In this document: piece by piece, positions 45,064 through 56,915 of the stretch
Layout: every line of letters starts with the position of its first letter
Numbering within the stretch: position 1 is the stretch's first letter
NCBI GenBank assembly: GCA_025331435.1
Contig: JAIWNI010000053.1
Span: 124,001-188,000, forward strand
DNA length: 64,000 nt
Source of the DNA: Choanephora cucurbitarum
Lineage: Eukaryota; Mucoromycota; Mucoromycetes; Mucorales; Choanephoraceae
Direction: 5' to 3'
Position numbers and translations under genes: made by a program
The notes under the pieces: model-generated
Told to the model about the DNA's origin: nothing
The model's database searches: none
The model's input: only the letters and a program-made list of their open reading frames with translations

Positions 45064-45216
45064 ATGCGTGTTGTCTCTTCCGTTATCTTGGTTGCTTTCT
45101 TTGCTACACTTGTATTGGCTGTCAGAAATCCAAAAGTAGATGAAAATGGTGAATGTCCTGCAGATTATGTAATTGTTGATGAAATATATTGCCAGTATGA
45201 ACCTTCTTATACTTAG
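45064..45216 (+). CDS. 50-residue secreted peptide, copy 1
   Basis: Residues 1-19 (MRVVSSVILVAFFATLVLA) are a textbook signal peptide. The remaining ~31 residues are acidic and hydrophilic, with two cysteines (GECPADY and IYCQYEP) that could form one disulfide, and a YT end. The TATA box, clean Met start and identical coding sequence in both copies of a duplication with flanking changes support a real gene. No family is recognised. The opposite-strand ORF at 45019-45252 is its shadow. Confidence 0.65.
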   Translation: MRVVSSVILVAFFATLVLAVRNPKVDENGECPADYVIVDEIYCQYEPSYT

Positions 45217-45710
45217 TAGCAACACACGGTGTTGATTGATGCTTCTATTCATTCTAACTCTGAAGCAATGGATTCAAGCATTTTTCTTTTCCAAAACCTA
45301 TCAATAAAAACATTTCTTCTGTTTGACAGAGACAAAATGTAATACTATTATCTCTTGGATTACCCAAAAAAAAAAAAAGAAAGAGAACACGTACTGGCTT
45401 ACCTTCAATGCATACCTCCATTGCTTGAAGCTAGCAAGAAGTGATGTATAAGGCCATTTTGTTGATGGTCATGATGATAGTGAAGCATCTGGATACCTTG
45501 TACCTGAAAGAAATTCAATGCAGAGAGCATTTCCTCTTTAGTAAGGGAAGGTACTTACAATAGGAAGTTGCTATGTTCACATACACATAGGATGCGATTA
45601 CATTACGCTGCTTTTATGAAGTTTTGATACAAATGAGAGAAAACGATGTAAGAGAAACGGATGCGAATACTTTGATACTGGTCATATAGCTTTTTTTTTT
45701 AGATTGACTC

Positions 45711-47199
45711 AAGGTACTAAAAAAAGTGCTAAAGCAAAGAGTGAAGAGAGATCCTATCAAAACGGACTTCTACTGGTATATCCACAATAGCTAATAGTAT
45801 GATAATTTCATTGTTGATTTCAGACCTATCAAGTTTTTCATGACAAACATGATTACTCTATATGATCAATTATCATTGCAATAATTATTTGCGATGCAAA
45901 TGAGACATATTTAATTTCAATGGTATCTAGTTTTGTCCTAATTGCATTTTTATATATTACTTTATATGATGAGTCATGTTGTAGCTAAGCACCACATATA
46001 GTTTCAACCGATACAGATAATGATACACTATGATGTTGCACTATGAGAGTAAGGAGAAAAAAGAGAAATATTGAAAGTGTGAGCTTAAATATTGCAAAGA
46101 AAAAAAGCACAGGTGATCAAAACGTCTTGAAGACGAAGGAGAACAACAGAAGAGCGTGATAGTTCGAGGCAATGCACAATATCCACACGACTTGATGCAG
46201 AGAATTCTTAAAAATGCTATGGACATTTGAAGGGCCAATTCTATACTTCTTAGTCCGAATCCATGTTAACTACCAACTGTTTTTAGGATATGGAATCAAT
46301 ATCAGTATCAAACTGTAAGAAACTGTGGGATAAGTAAAGTATGCAGAAAATGAAAGAAAAGCAAATGAACAAAAAAAAACGCTTTTGATTATTCTATGAA
46401 ACTTGTGTTGTCAAAACCAGGGAAAGGGAAATGGCAGATCCGAATGTGATGTATCTCATTGCTTGATTTTCTTAGGTATTACGAAGACAATGTAAGGAAA
46501 TCCTCATTAAATAAAGAATGAGGAGACGAGAAGTTCTGGCGTTGAATGACTCAGGTATGGTGAAAAAACCTCATTCAGATAGCTGAATAGTGTATTGAGC
46601 GCACTAAGTTTTTAGTCATTTGATCGTTGATTGATAAATATATTCGTCTGTTGTTAAGTCATTCAGTCGCTGTATTTGTTGCAGTATAATCCAACAATCA
46701 CAAATTTTAGTGCTTTCTTTCTAACACCAACTTTATACAATGATATCCAAATGTAAAATCATTATACTCTCAGTGTTATTGTGAAGCCGATCTAATTTGT
46801 GATGTGAATGGAAGAAGAATTCATTACGTAGAAACGGCACACGTACACATCTGCACTTTGAGCCTAACTTGAGACTGTAAGTTTTCGATGGGCTATGAAA
46901 AAAGTTTGTGTTCAAAACGAAATCAGCAACTGGATCAGAGAAAGCGTTCAATCTGTCAAAGGTATTGGTTCGAGTTTCGAGAAAGTCAATTATTGTTTCT
47001 TGGATGATTGTGTTTGCGGTCAAAAGGCATGTAAACAGTTGCGTATTTTCTAAGTAAAAACTTTCATGGTGTCAACGAAGAAAATAGAAAGACACAGTTT
47101 TTCTAACATGTGAAGTCTAATTTTGTTGTGCAAATGTTTTTTTTAGAGGCACTAAGGCTCAATTTATCGTGCTTGCAGGGCAAGTCACAACTATGTTTT
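45711..47199. other. 1.5-kb gene-poor spacer
   Basis: No supportable gene. Several unrelated short ORFs occur on the minus strand (46041-46238, 46733-47023) without motifs. The right end borders the LINE 3' end. Confidence 0.45.
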
Positions 47200-49451
47200 T
47201 GGGTTTTTGTATCTTAAGGGTTTTGTATTTTGGATAAATATATGAGAGAGGATAGGAACAAAGAGATCGCTAGAGCGAACCATCGATATGAAAGAACGGT
47301 AAAGGACGATGAGGAATACCTTTGCGAACAAGCGACTCTTGAGAAGCTATGTGGACTTGAGAGAGGATATTTTGGAAGACAACTTCAGGAGAGAAAGGAC
47401 AATTGTCAAAGATACAACTCCAGTAGGCACCCCATATGCATTGTAAAGCGGAGCCAATAATGACTGGTGGAGAGAAAGAGTGTTGAGAAGATACCGGTGG
47501 GAATTGAAGGGAGAGAACGGTGTTTTGCAAAGTGATGCTAGATATGGGTAGGTTGACCGGGCTTATAAAGAAATTATTCCATGTCAATTACCAAACACGC
47601 AGCTTCAAAGGACAAGAAAAGACAAAGTGATCGAAATCTTCCAAATCATGATAGCAGAGGGGGCACGCTCGAGAGGAGAAAGCATCTGGAAGCCAGGCAT
47701 GCAAAATATCACGAGTAGGAAGTTTTTTTGTGGATGGTACGAAACCAGACATTGCGAGCGGAATGCGTTAATGGAAACGTCCAGAAAGCTTGCCATGACT
47801 TATTTGAGAGAACAGGCAAAGGTGCAATAGGGATGGGAGTGGGGATACACATCTTGCGGTATACGGAACGCATGAGTAAGGACTGGTAAGTCAGTGCATC
47901 AAGAAGAAAGGAGGACAGAAACGGAGTCAAGTCGAATCTACGATGATCAATCACAGGAGTGAAAGGATGGCGACTGAGGCGTGCAAAAGCAAGAGGAACA
48001 AAGGCGCGAACAAAGAAGTGCGAAAATCTGACGGCATTAGTACTTACCAACCGATGTAACCGCCGACAGAGTGTAGGATACCTGAGCAGATAAGAGCGTG
48101 AGCTGATTGGTTTGAGGCAGAAATCCCTGTCGGCATTGTGCTCGTATAAGTAAGACACATTGAGAGAGCGAATTGACGTAGGGATGCGACAGACTGTTTC
48201 AGGACCAACAGAAGAGGAGTCATGCCATTGAGTGATATGACAAGTCGTTAGGGAGGTAGCCCAATTAGCAATGAAGTTACGGCGATGGCCAAACAAGGAG
48301 AGAGCTATAGTCACCAAAGCATTGGAAGCACTAGAATATTGAGACAACAAGTTAAGCAGTTGATTCAGTTCCTGAGGTTCATTGAGAAAGTAAGCAATAC
48401 CATCTGCATATGCCAGCAATTTGACAGGGCCCGACTCCAAAGAGGAGAGAGAACACAAAGGCTTAGGTACAGAGATATCCAGCAGAGAAGGAAGAGCAAG
48501 GATGGATCTCAAAAGAGGTTCAAAGGCTAAGTTGAATAGGACTGAGGAAAGGGGATTGCCCTGTCGTAACCCATGTCTCTGAAAAACCGGTGGCGAATGG
48601 AAGCCATTGACATTGATTGACATCTGAGTTGAGAAAAACAAAGACGTGAGGCAATGGATGATAGGGGAAGGGAAGCCGAAACGTTCAAGCACCAGGTGCA
48701 AATATTGAGGATGAATCCGATCATACGCTTTTTCTTGATCCAAGAGAAGGGCAATGGTTGGAGAATCGGTAGAGCGAGCATGCTCCATCACAAGTTTCAT
48801 CAGCAAGCCATTATCAGCGATAAATCTACCACGCACGAAGCCAGACTGATATGAATTGATCAACTCATCTGTTGTCTGGAGGAACAGAGCGTTCAAAAAT
48901 CGAGTGAAGACTTTGGCATCGGTGTTGATCAAGGAGATGGGTCTCCAATTCTTCAAATCAGATAAACCTCCCTTGTTTGGTAGCAAGCAAACCGAGGTGG
49001 CAAACCACGAGGGTGGAAAGATACCATGAAGTAGTGCATCATTGAACACCTGTAAGGCAATGTCCTGACAAGAGGGATTGAGCACAATGAGTCTAACGAT
49101 TTTATATGGCAAACTATTCGAACCACGAATACTAGTACGAAGGCAGCGAGAGAAGGCTTCAATCAGCTCGTTTAGAGTGATAAGCTCAAGCAACATCCTG
49201 GAGTCCGAAACAGAAATGCGAGCAAAATGAGGGAGAGAGTCCAAAAGTAAGACTGCAGCATCAGGATCAACAGGATCAGGCGAATGCAACTTATCGTAGA
49301 AAACGACAGCTGCATCCAGCATTTCATCTTTAGTTGAGTTATGCAAATGATACTTTGATCTTCTAACCTTTTTTATTCCTCCACTCAGAATGCTTGTAAT
49401 AATGTTAATGCTCAGAAAGCGGGGTTCAGACACTAACGTCAAATTTGACAT
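47200..49451 (-). mobile_element. 5'-truncated LINE-type retrotransposon
   Basis: On the minus strand the order is reverse transcriptase (49451-47709), zinc-binding zf-RVT region (about 47720-47590) and a C-terminal extension (47587-47270), as in non-LTR retrotransposons. The upstream endonuclease domain is missing, consistent with the usual 5' truncation on insertion. The 5' end lies only 277 bp before the PMT1 start codon, in its promoter. The exact 3' end, poly(A) tail and target-site duplication were not identified, so the limits are approximate. Confidence 0.85.
47709..49451 (-). pseudogene. LINE reverse transcriptase with a mutated catalytic motif
   Basis: The 580-codon ORF has the RT palm motifs in order: NWRPISLINTDAKVFTR, QSGFVRGRFIADNGLLMKLV, ALLLDQEKAYDRIHPQYLHL (motif A Asp), HGLRQGNPLSSVLFNLAFEP (motif B), and LLAYADGIAYF for motif C. 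Motif C in active enzymes is [FY]ADD; here the second Asp is Gly (GGT, within 48400-48411), one base from GAT. Right after the ORF, a run of seven A/T at 47723-47729 puts the zinc-binding part (RACPLC, DHFVFSC) in another frame, and a TAA follows its RVW end. The usual KSSPGPDGLPYE block is also eroded. The element is inactive. Confidence 0.88.
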
Positions 49452-49727
49452 GTTGCAATTTAAAAATGTGTAAATTGCTAATTAAAAGAAATAGCAAAAA
49501 CATGCCCTTAGAGAATCATTGCATAGTGCGATTGAGGGATTATCTATTACAAATTAGCTATATATCGAAACATCGACCTCTTGCTAAAACGAGAAAAAAA
49601 AACCAGCTTTTGTTTTGTTTGGAAAATGGGGCTTCAATAAGGTAGTACAGATCTTTTCTATAACATACCTTTTTTTTTCGCTATTCGGACGTGAGCTATT
49701 TTTCTCTTCTACTTTTAGGTGTCAAGT

Positions 49728-52527
49728 ATGGCTGCACCAAAAAACATTGTACCAGAAGAAAATAATAGGCCTGGAAAGAGTCGACATAAGAAACAAAAAG
49801 CAATTGGCTCCGCGCCTTCTTCACCTGTTGTTGAGTCTAAGAACAGTAGTCGAAAGTTAGACTGGGTCATCTTGATCGTGTTAACCTTTTGGACTATCTA
49901 TATTAGGCTGTGGCGCCTCTCACAACCGGAAGCAGTAGCGTAAGATGATACAAAAGAAATCAGAAATGGATACTTGACATAATACTGCAAAATCCCTATA
50001 GTTTTGACGAAGTTCACTTTGGCGGTTTTGCAAGCAAATACATTAAAAAGTCCTTTTTTATGGATGTTCATCCGCCAGTAAGCTACATGAATTAAATGGA
50101 GTAACCAGGTACTAATTGATTATGTATGTTCTAGTTGGCAAAGATTTTAATCACTTGGGCCTCTCAGGTTGCTGGATTTGATGGTCAATTTGATTTCCAA
50201 AAAATTGGAAAGTAAGACACAACACCACACAGCAAGAAGGGTATTATGTATCTTACGGTCCCCCCTCCCCCTTTTTTCTAACAAATAGAGATTATCTACA
50301 AGCAAAAGTGCCTTATGTTCAGATTAGGGCATTTTGTGCATTACATGGTGTAATGGTAGTACCTATTGCTTATTGCACGTTACGTACATTTGGTCTCTCT
50401 ATCAGTACTTGTGTTTTAACAGCATTAGCTATCTGTTATGGTACGAAGAAAGAAAAAGGAAGCACATCTTGAGAAAAAAAGACCTAATGTCTTGTTACTA
50501 GAAAATGGTCTCATCACTAACAATCGACTCATCTTACTTGACTCTATTCTTTTGAACTTTACTGCTTTTACGTTGCTGATGTACGCTCGATTCTATCGTC
50601 AACAAAAGGCGCTTGATGCTTCGTGGTGGTTTTGGCTAACAATGACAGGTATTGGATTGGGTCTTACCATGAGCTCGAAATGGGTGGGTTTGTTTACTGT
50701 GGCTTCCATTGGCTTATCTGCAGTTGCCAAGTTATGGGACTTATGGGGTGACTCTAGAGTGACAAATGTGAGTAATTGTAGGCGTTCTATATTCAGCTCT
50801 TAATCGGTATTAATTGGATAATATCAGCATGATTTTGTGAAACATTTGATGGCTCGCATCATTTGTCTTGTGCTGCTTCCTTGTATTATCTATATGGCAA
50901 CTTTTAAAATCCATTTCGATATGCTTCCATTAACAGGATCAGGCACTTCATTCATGTCACCTGAATTTCAAGCCTCTATGAAGAAAACATTATTTCCTAA
51001 AACAACACTTATCGGTAAGCACTACCAATCACAAATAACAAAAAAAAAGAGAAGGTTTTCGTTTTCTCATTTACAAAATTACTACCACTACAAAGATGTT
51101 GTGTATGGATCTAAAGTTGATTTGCGTCATTTGGGTACAACTGGAGGCTATTTGCACTCTCATTTACATGATTATCCAGGAGGAAGTAAACGTAAGTAGT
51201 TTTCTTCAGATTGATACCAATTCTCATCTGGATTATTGTTATTAGAGCAACAAGTGACACTTTACTCTCATGTCGACAGTAACAATTGGTGGATCATAAC
51301 CAAAGCAGATACAGATGAAATTGACGGTCTAGAGTATGTCAAGCATGGAGACATTGTTCGTCTTAAACATCTAAAGACGCACAAACGTCTACATACTCAC
51401 AATGTGCGACCTATGACAAATGATCAAAAATATCAATTCGAAGTATCTGCCTATGGTTATGAAGGATTTAAAGGTGATGCTAATGACCGCTGGCGTGTTG
51501 AAATTATGGATTATCAGGGGCAGGATCCAAATGCAGCCCGTCGACTTCGTACACGTCGCTCTCGATTCAGGTTGATTTCAGTAACACAGCATTGTGCTCT
51601 ATTTTCCCGGGAACACGCGTTACCTGATTGGGGTTATAATCAACAAGAGGTGACTTGTATGCAGGAAGCCAGATTAGCCAAGACAGCTTGGATGATTGAA
51701 AATACTGAAACTAACTTGCGTAAGTCTAGTCTATATACATATGTTTATATCAACTAATCATGGTTGAATCGATAGTACCTGAAGGATCAGAAACAGTCGA
51801 GTATGAACCCAAAGGCTTTTTCGGTAAATTTCTGGAACTCAACAAAGTAATGTGGAAAATCAACAAAGAGTTGCCTTCTGCTCATAGTTATGCTTCCAGA
51901 CCCAAGGTAAGAAACCTTCAAATTCGTCTATTTCTCAGTTGTTGAATTGCTTTTATAAAAGGATTGGCCAGGACTTAAGCGAGGTATTAGTTTTTGGACT
52001 AAAGGAAAGCTTAAGCTGTATCTGCTGGGAAATCCTTTGGTATATTGGATATCATCAGCTTCTGTTGTGGCTTATGCTTCATGGAAATTTTTGATCTTCT
52101 TACTCAAGAAGCGCCGTCTCTCTTATGGGGGACTGGATGCTCAACATGATCAAGCTGCTGGTTTGTTTTTCATCTGTTGGGCACTTCATTATTTTCCTTT
52201 CAACTTAATGGATCGCCAATTGTTTTTACACCATTATATGCCTTCTCTCTATATGGCTATCCTGTTGACAGGCGTCCTCTTTGATTACCTAACTCAAACA
52301 TTACCTTGTCGTAAACGATGGGCCATTGTTGCTCTCTGCTTATCTGGTTTGATCTATGTCTACCGTATCTTTATACCCATTACTTATGCACAGCCATGGA
52401 CTTTAGAACAGTGTCAAGCAGCAACTTGGCGATCCACTTGGAACTTTAACTGTAAAAGGTAAGAGAAAAAATAGAATTACTGTTTTTGGAGTGACATTTT
52501 AAAATGATTCATAGGTTTCAATCTTAA
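49728..52527 (+). CDS. PMT1: Protein O-mannosyltransferase, PMT1 type
   Basis: Eleven inferred exons: 49728-49939, 50002-50077, 50135-50211, 50289-50440, 50502-50767, 50828-51014, 51096-51191, 51246-51719, 51776-51906, 51962-52458 and 52515-52527, giving 726 residues. The enzyme moves mannose from dolichol-phosphate-mannose to Ser/Thr of secretory proteins in the ER. The first luminal loop contains the catalytic acidic pair in FDEVHFGGFASKYIKKSFFM and DVHPPLAKI; GGFASKYIK and FFMDVHPPLAK fit the PMT1 rather than PMT2 or PMT4 branch. Multiple membrane helices flank a luminal MIR domain (residues ~330-520; GGYLHSHLHDYPGGSK, WWIITK, HGDIVRLKH, RLHTHN). The last tiny exon gives the conserved NFNCKRF end. 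A 5' UTR intron acceptor may lie just before the start (ACTTTTAG at 49711-49718). A LINE fragment sits in the promoter. Confidence 0.92.
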
Positions 52528-53021
52528 AAAAAAAAGGAGCACCTAAGCGGCTTTTAAAACCTGATAGAAAAAATAAATAGAATTTTTCCCGGGTATTCTT
52601 TCTACCATTTTTTCTGATCCAATGGATCGGATTTTGTTTGTTACCATGACGTCCTTGTTACTAAGCAACATACAAAAGCAGTTATCATAACCTATACAAA
52701 CATAGCGAGTAACAATAAGAAGAAACATTATCCATTTGAGACACACTCCTCCCACATTCATTTGCGCACAGATATTTAAATTAGAAAGGAGGTGAACAAA
52801 GGAATGATCGTCCATTTGAGTTTCAATCTTTCTCTCTTTCTTTCTCTTATTTTTTTTCTTTTTTATTTTATTGTGTGTGTGTGTGTGTGTTTTCATATAC
52901 ATAATCTTAATTTATACGTGAGAGAGTCATCCATTGATTTCATATTTATTCTCACTTTTCTCTAAAGAGAAAAAAAAATAACGCGACAGACACTTTGAGA
53001 GAGAAAGAAATCAAATAAGCT
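52528..53021. other. PMT1-CYC8 spacer with a TG microsatellite
   Basis: No gene. A (TG)n tract of about 19 bp lies at 52872-52890, followed by a purine-rich leader up to the CYC8 ATG. Confidence 0.55.
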
Positions 53022-54889
53022 ATGAGTTCAGCTCTTTCAAGAAACATGAACTATTCACAACCACCACCACCACCACCTATAATAGATACTGCAAAGAAAC
53101 TTAGTTCTGTTAATGAACAGACATGGCTAAGATTCGGTAAGCAACTTTCTTGAATCAAAAAAGTATTCTATTGACATGCGCACTTTATGTATAGGTAGTT
53201 TGGCAGAAATGATGAATGATCAAGACAAGGCCATTGAAGCTTACCAGTCTGCTTTACGACACAACCCTCAATCGATTCCTGCTCTGACACAGATGGCAGG
53301 TTTATTTCGAGCCAAAGAAAAATTCAGCGAGGCACGTTTAATTTAAGGAGGAATACAACACAATGTTTTTCCTTTTATTTGGCTGACAACTTATTTTTTT
53401 TTTAGGCAGTAGATTATTTCAAAATGATTCTAGCTTTACAAGAAAACAATGGTGAAGCTTGGGCTTCATTGGGTCATTGCTATCTAATGATAGATGGTCT
53501 TCAAGAGGCATATGATGCCTATCAACAGGCACTGCATCATCTACAAAATCCAAAAGACCCTAAGCTTTGGTATGGCATTGGTATTCTGTATGATCGTTAT
53601 GGCTCATTAGAACATGCAGAAGAAGCATTTTCTGCTGTCATGCGAATGGATCCTCAGTTCGAAAAGTCAAATGAAATCTATTTTAGACTGGGCATTATCT
53701 ATAAGCAACAACGTAAATTTGACCCCTCTTTGCAGGTAACATAGGTTATGGTAAATGAAACAAACGTACTTATCTCTCTATACTATATATCAGTGCTTTC
53801 GTTATATTCTTCATAACCCACCCGCCCCATTAACAGAGTCTGATATTTGGTTTCAAATTGGTCATGTTCATGAGCAAAAGAAAGAGGTAAAGTTAGAAAG
53901 ATTGTCTAGAAGTCTGTATACTAACTCCAAAAGCCAAGTATGATGCAGCTAAAGAAGCTTACGAACATGTCTTATCAGAGCATCCAAATCATGCTAAAGT
54001 ACTTCAGCAATTGGGTTGGTTATATCATCAACCTGAAACTTCATTTTGCAATCAACAGCTGGCTACTGACTTCTTGACACAATCATTAAAGACAGATGGT
54101 AACGACGCTCAATCCTGGTATCTATTGGGTCGTTGTTATATGGCCAACCAGAACCACAACAAGGCCTATGAAGCTTATCAACAGGCAGTCTATCGAGATG
54201 CTCGTAATCCTATCTTTTGGTGCTCTATTGGTGTACTTTACTATCAAATCAGTCAATACCGAGATGCATTGGATGCCTATAGTCGTGCCATTCGACTGAA
54301 TCCTTACATCAGCGAAGTATGGTACGATCTTGGTACACTCTATGAATCATGCAACAATCAGGTGCAAGATGCTCTTGATGCTTATCATAGGGCTGCTGAG
54401 CTGGATCCTCATAATGCCTTGATCAAGCAACGTTTGGAACATTTGGAACGAAATCAGAACAATAGTAATGGTAGTGCAGGCGAAGCACCAGCACCTAGAG
54501 ATATTAGTGATCCTGGTCAATACGCCAGTAATGCAATCGCAGGCAGCAGTAGTCTATTGCCTTATGATCAGGTATAACAAGATAAAAGAAACAGGCCTTT
54601 CTTGATATTGACATTCCTTTCTCTTTCCTTTGAAAACAAGCGCTCAAAACAAGCCATGGATCATCCTCGTTCAAAGTCAGAAACAGATCGAGATTTAACA
54701 TTAAATGCACTTGGTTCTATGGCCTCTCCTGTCACTACACTGAATGGGTTGAAATCAGCTATTAAAGAAGAACCCAAATCGCCACAACCGACTGTTGCTT
54801 TTAAACACCCCAATGATGATCATGACATGGCAGAAGCTGCCCGTATACCAAAACAAGAAGATCAAATTTCCATGGATACAAGCAAATAA
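53022..54889 (+). CDS. CYC8: CYC8/SSN6 TPR co-repressor
   Basis: Exons 53022-53136, 53195-53331, 53406-53735, 53794-53886, 53939-54571 and 54641-54889 give 518 residues. With Tup1 this protein forms the general Tup1-Cyc8 co-repressor that DNA-binding factors recruit to genes. After a Pro-run (QPPPPPP) come about ten TPR repeats (residues ~35-400), for example WASLGHCYLMIDGLQEAYDA, LWYGIGILYDRYGSLEHAEE, WYLLGRCYMANQNHNKAYEA and VWYDLGTLYESCNNQVQDAL. A Ser/Asn/Asp-rich tail with several short basic patches ends in DTSK. The long Gln-rich tail of yeast Cyc8 is absent. The second intron (53332-53405) starts with GC rather than GT, because only GAG|GCACGT joined to GCAGTAGAT keeps the TPR frame. 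Confidence 0.92.
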
Positions 54890-54993
54890 CAATAAAAGAG
54901 ACTTTTTTTTGCACTTTATTCTAACATAGATAACCTTCTTTTTTTTTGTTTTGCTGTACATAGATGAAATGACCAAAGTATTGTCGTTATAAA

Positions 54994-55540
54994 TTAGATA
55001 CCGTGTTGCTTAATGATATTGGATTTATATGGGTGTTCACTGCCTTCAAAGATTTTCAAACGATCTAAGCGCACTTGACGAAGTCTGTTTTTGGGCAACA
55101 TACCAGACACTGCTTTGCGAATAGGTTCAGCAGGATCTTTTTGTTGTAGTTTCTCAAAAGTGATCTCTTTTAATCCACCAGGGTGCATTGTGTGGTGACG
55201 GTATAATTTTTGTTCTGCTTTCTTTCCTGACACAAGAATATCTTGGGCATTGATAACAACAACATAATCACCACAATCAGCTATCATCAGTAGATTAGAA
55301 AAGGACTGGTATACATGTAGGCAAAATTTTACCGGCAGGATCATAAATAGGTTTGTGTTTGCCCATTAAAGTGGTGGCTACATTTGTGGCCAAACGACCT
55401 AACACTCTTTGCTTGGCATCAACCACATGCCAGACACGAGCGTATGCAAGAGCAGTCTATATAAACAAATAAACACATGTCAGCTCCAGATCAACTTTAG
55501 ATCAACTAGATTACTATACATTGCCAACAGCTTGAGACAT
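54994..55540 (-). CDS. MRPL23: Mitochondrial ribosomal protein uL13m
   Basis: Exons 55540-55520, 55456-55333 and 55280-54994 give 143 residues. It is the L13 protein of the mitochondrial large ribosomal subunit. Signature blocks are [82 protein letters not shown] and [11 protein letters not shown]. The very short N-terminus before the core has little of a presequence, as in yeast MRPL23. It converges with CYC8, about 100 bp between stop codons. Confidence 0.93.
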
Positions 55541-56218
55541 GATGAATATAACAGGAAATATAGAAAAAGGCAAGGGGGGGGGGCAAATATATGTATCGTT
55601 TTATTTTTTTTTTCTTACATTTAAAACTTACAAATTTTTTAAAATCAGCGCTTATCCGTTTGATCCTGTCACAACATATAAAAGAAGTTTGCTTTACTTT
55701 CTTAAAGTATCGCGAAGAGTAAGTAGTTAGCATACTTCTTCCAGCAATGAAGTGCATACTTTTTTCTTCTTAAGCTGTATAAAAGCATCCACAGCCGAAA
55801 CAGAAAGTCTTGTTTATCAATATAAAGAGATACATTAGAGATAGATACCTCGAAACGAAAAGGACGGTAAGCACAAGGACATAACGCAGTACATTGTGGT
55901 CTGCTTGTCCGAGTGAAAACTCCCGACAGGTTTCCACGAAAAAGCATGTATGATTTCTATCGTCACTTGCTCTATATCGTTGAGTCAGGCAGTATGGTCA
56001 AAGCTAGTTGTCATCAGCTCTTTCCGACAACATCACCAGTCCAATGGCTTTTTGCTTCTCATCAGTTTCTGCTGCACAATGGGCTGTGCATAATTGAGTA
56101 GTACCACAGATCAACCGCAGACATGAGCCGCAGACAGCTTGTTCGTGTGACTTTTCTTTTTTCGGTTATAAATATTCCCAAAAAAAACGTAAAGTGTAGA
56201 AAATTCCAGCTTTATATC
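55541..56218. other. Divergent spacer between uL13m and MOG1
   Basis: Contains the two promoters and a run of 10 G near 55574-55583. A 62-codon ORF at 55913-56101 has no recognisable features. No RNA gene seen. Confidence 0.45.
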
Positions 56219-56915
56219 ATGAACACACAAGCATTATTTGGAGGAGCCATTCTATCACCTGTTCCTATCTCATTTGTAGATGCTAGGTAATTTGGAAAGG
56301 GAATAAAAGTGTGGAGATAAACAGCATAAACTAACAAAAAATGGGGGGGGGGAATGTCTATAGTCAATTTCGTCAAATTCCTGATAATCAAGAAGTCTTT
56401 GTTGACATGAATACACAGCAAAGTTTGATTTTTGAACTATTGGAACAAGTGGAAGCTAAACATACAGATATAGCAAAGTAAAGAGAAAGAAGCATTTTTT
56501 TTCTTGTATGAGTGTCTAACAGCTCAAAAGATTTCACTTTCAGCAATTAGCAGACGATAATGAGGCTACCGACGCAACTGTGTCCTATGTTGAACAACTC
56601 GATCCTAAAGAAGTGTCTCCACTTTTAATCTCTGATGCAACTGAACTCTACATATTACAAGGTACTCAAAAGGTCTCCAAATTCAATGAAAAGCAGGCAG
56701 ATAATACAGTTGAAATCATCATGGCTGTCATTCGACTTGTTCAAGTGGAAACAGACTTTGTCATCTCAATCAATGCTCCTATTCAATTAGCAAATACAAG
56801 TAGTGAACGTGAATATGCTCAAGGAACCAATCCAATCAGTATCGATGTTGTCAAACAGGAAATATTAGTTGCTCTTAAAGGATTAGAGGTGAAAGATTGG
56901 AGCTTGTTTGGTTGA
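56219..56915 (+). CDS. MOG1: MOG1, Ran/Gsp1 guanine nucleotide release factor
   Basis: Exons 56219-56286, 56364-56477 and 56531-56915 give 188 residues. Mog1 binds the nuclear GTPase Ran (Gsp1) and promotes nucleotide release, supporting nuclear protein import. Family blocks: LFGGAILSPVPISFVDA at the start, FRQIPDNQEVFVDMN, a charged helix LIFELLEQVEAK, then IIMAVIRLVQVETDFVISIN and KQEILVALKGLEVKDWSLFG at the end. For exon 3 the acceptor at 56529-56530 was chosen because the three other nearby AGs give stops. The first intron contains a 10-G run close to its acceptor. Length matches the family (~190-220). Confidence 0.9.

Larger units (their letters stand above)
44520..45710. repeat. Young segmental duplication, copy 1 (about 1.19 kb)
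   Basis: From about 44520 the sequence is almost the same as 62813-64000, in direct orientation about 18.3 kb away. Differences I noticed are a few single bases near the left end (around 44530-44640) and homopolymer length changes; the peptide gene is identical. The similarity begins abruptly at TTATGAGCTATTTT and runs on to the window end in copy 2, so the true length is at least 1.19 kb. Confidence 0.93.

Noticed and set aside
45019..45252. 77-codon minus-strand ORF, repeated at 63312-63545
   Set aside because: Duplicated only because the segment is duplicated; it is antisense to the 50-residue peptide gene, which has a signal peptide and promoter.
46733..47023. 96-codon minus-strand ORF next to the LINE
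   Set aside because: No match to LINE domains or to other recognisable families; lies beyond the element's 3' end.
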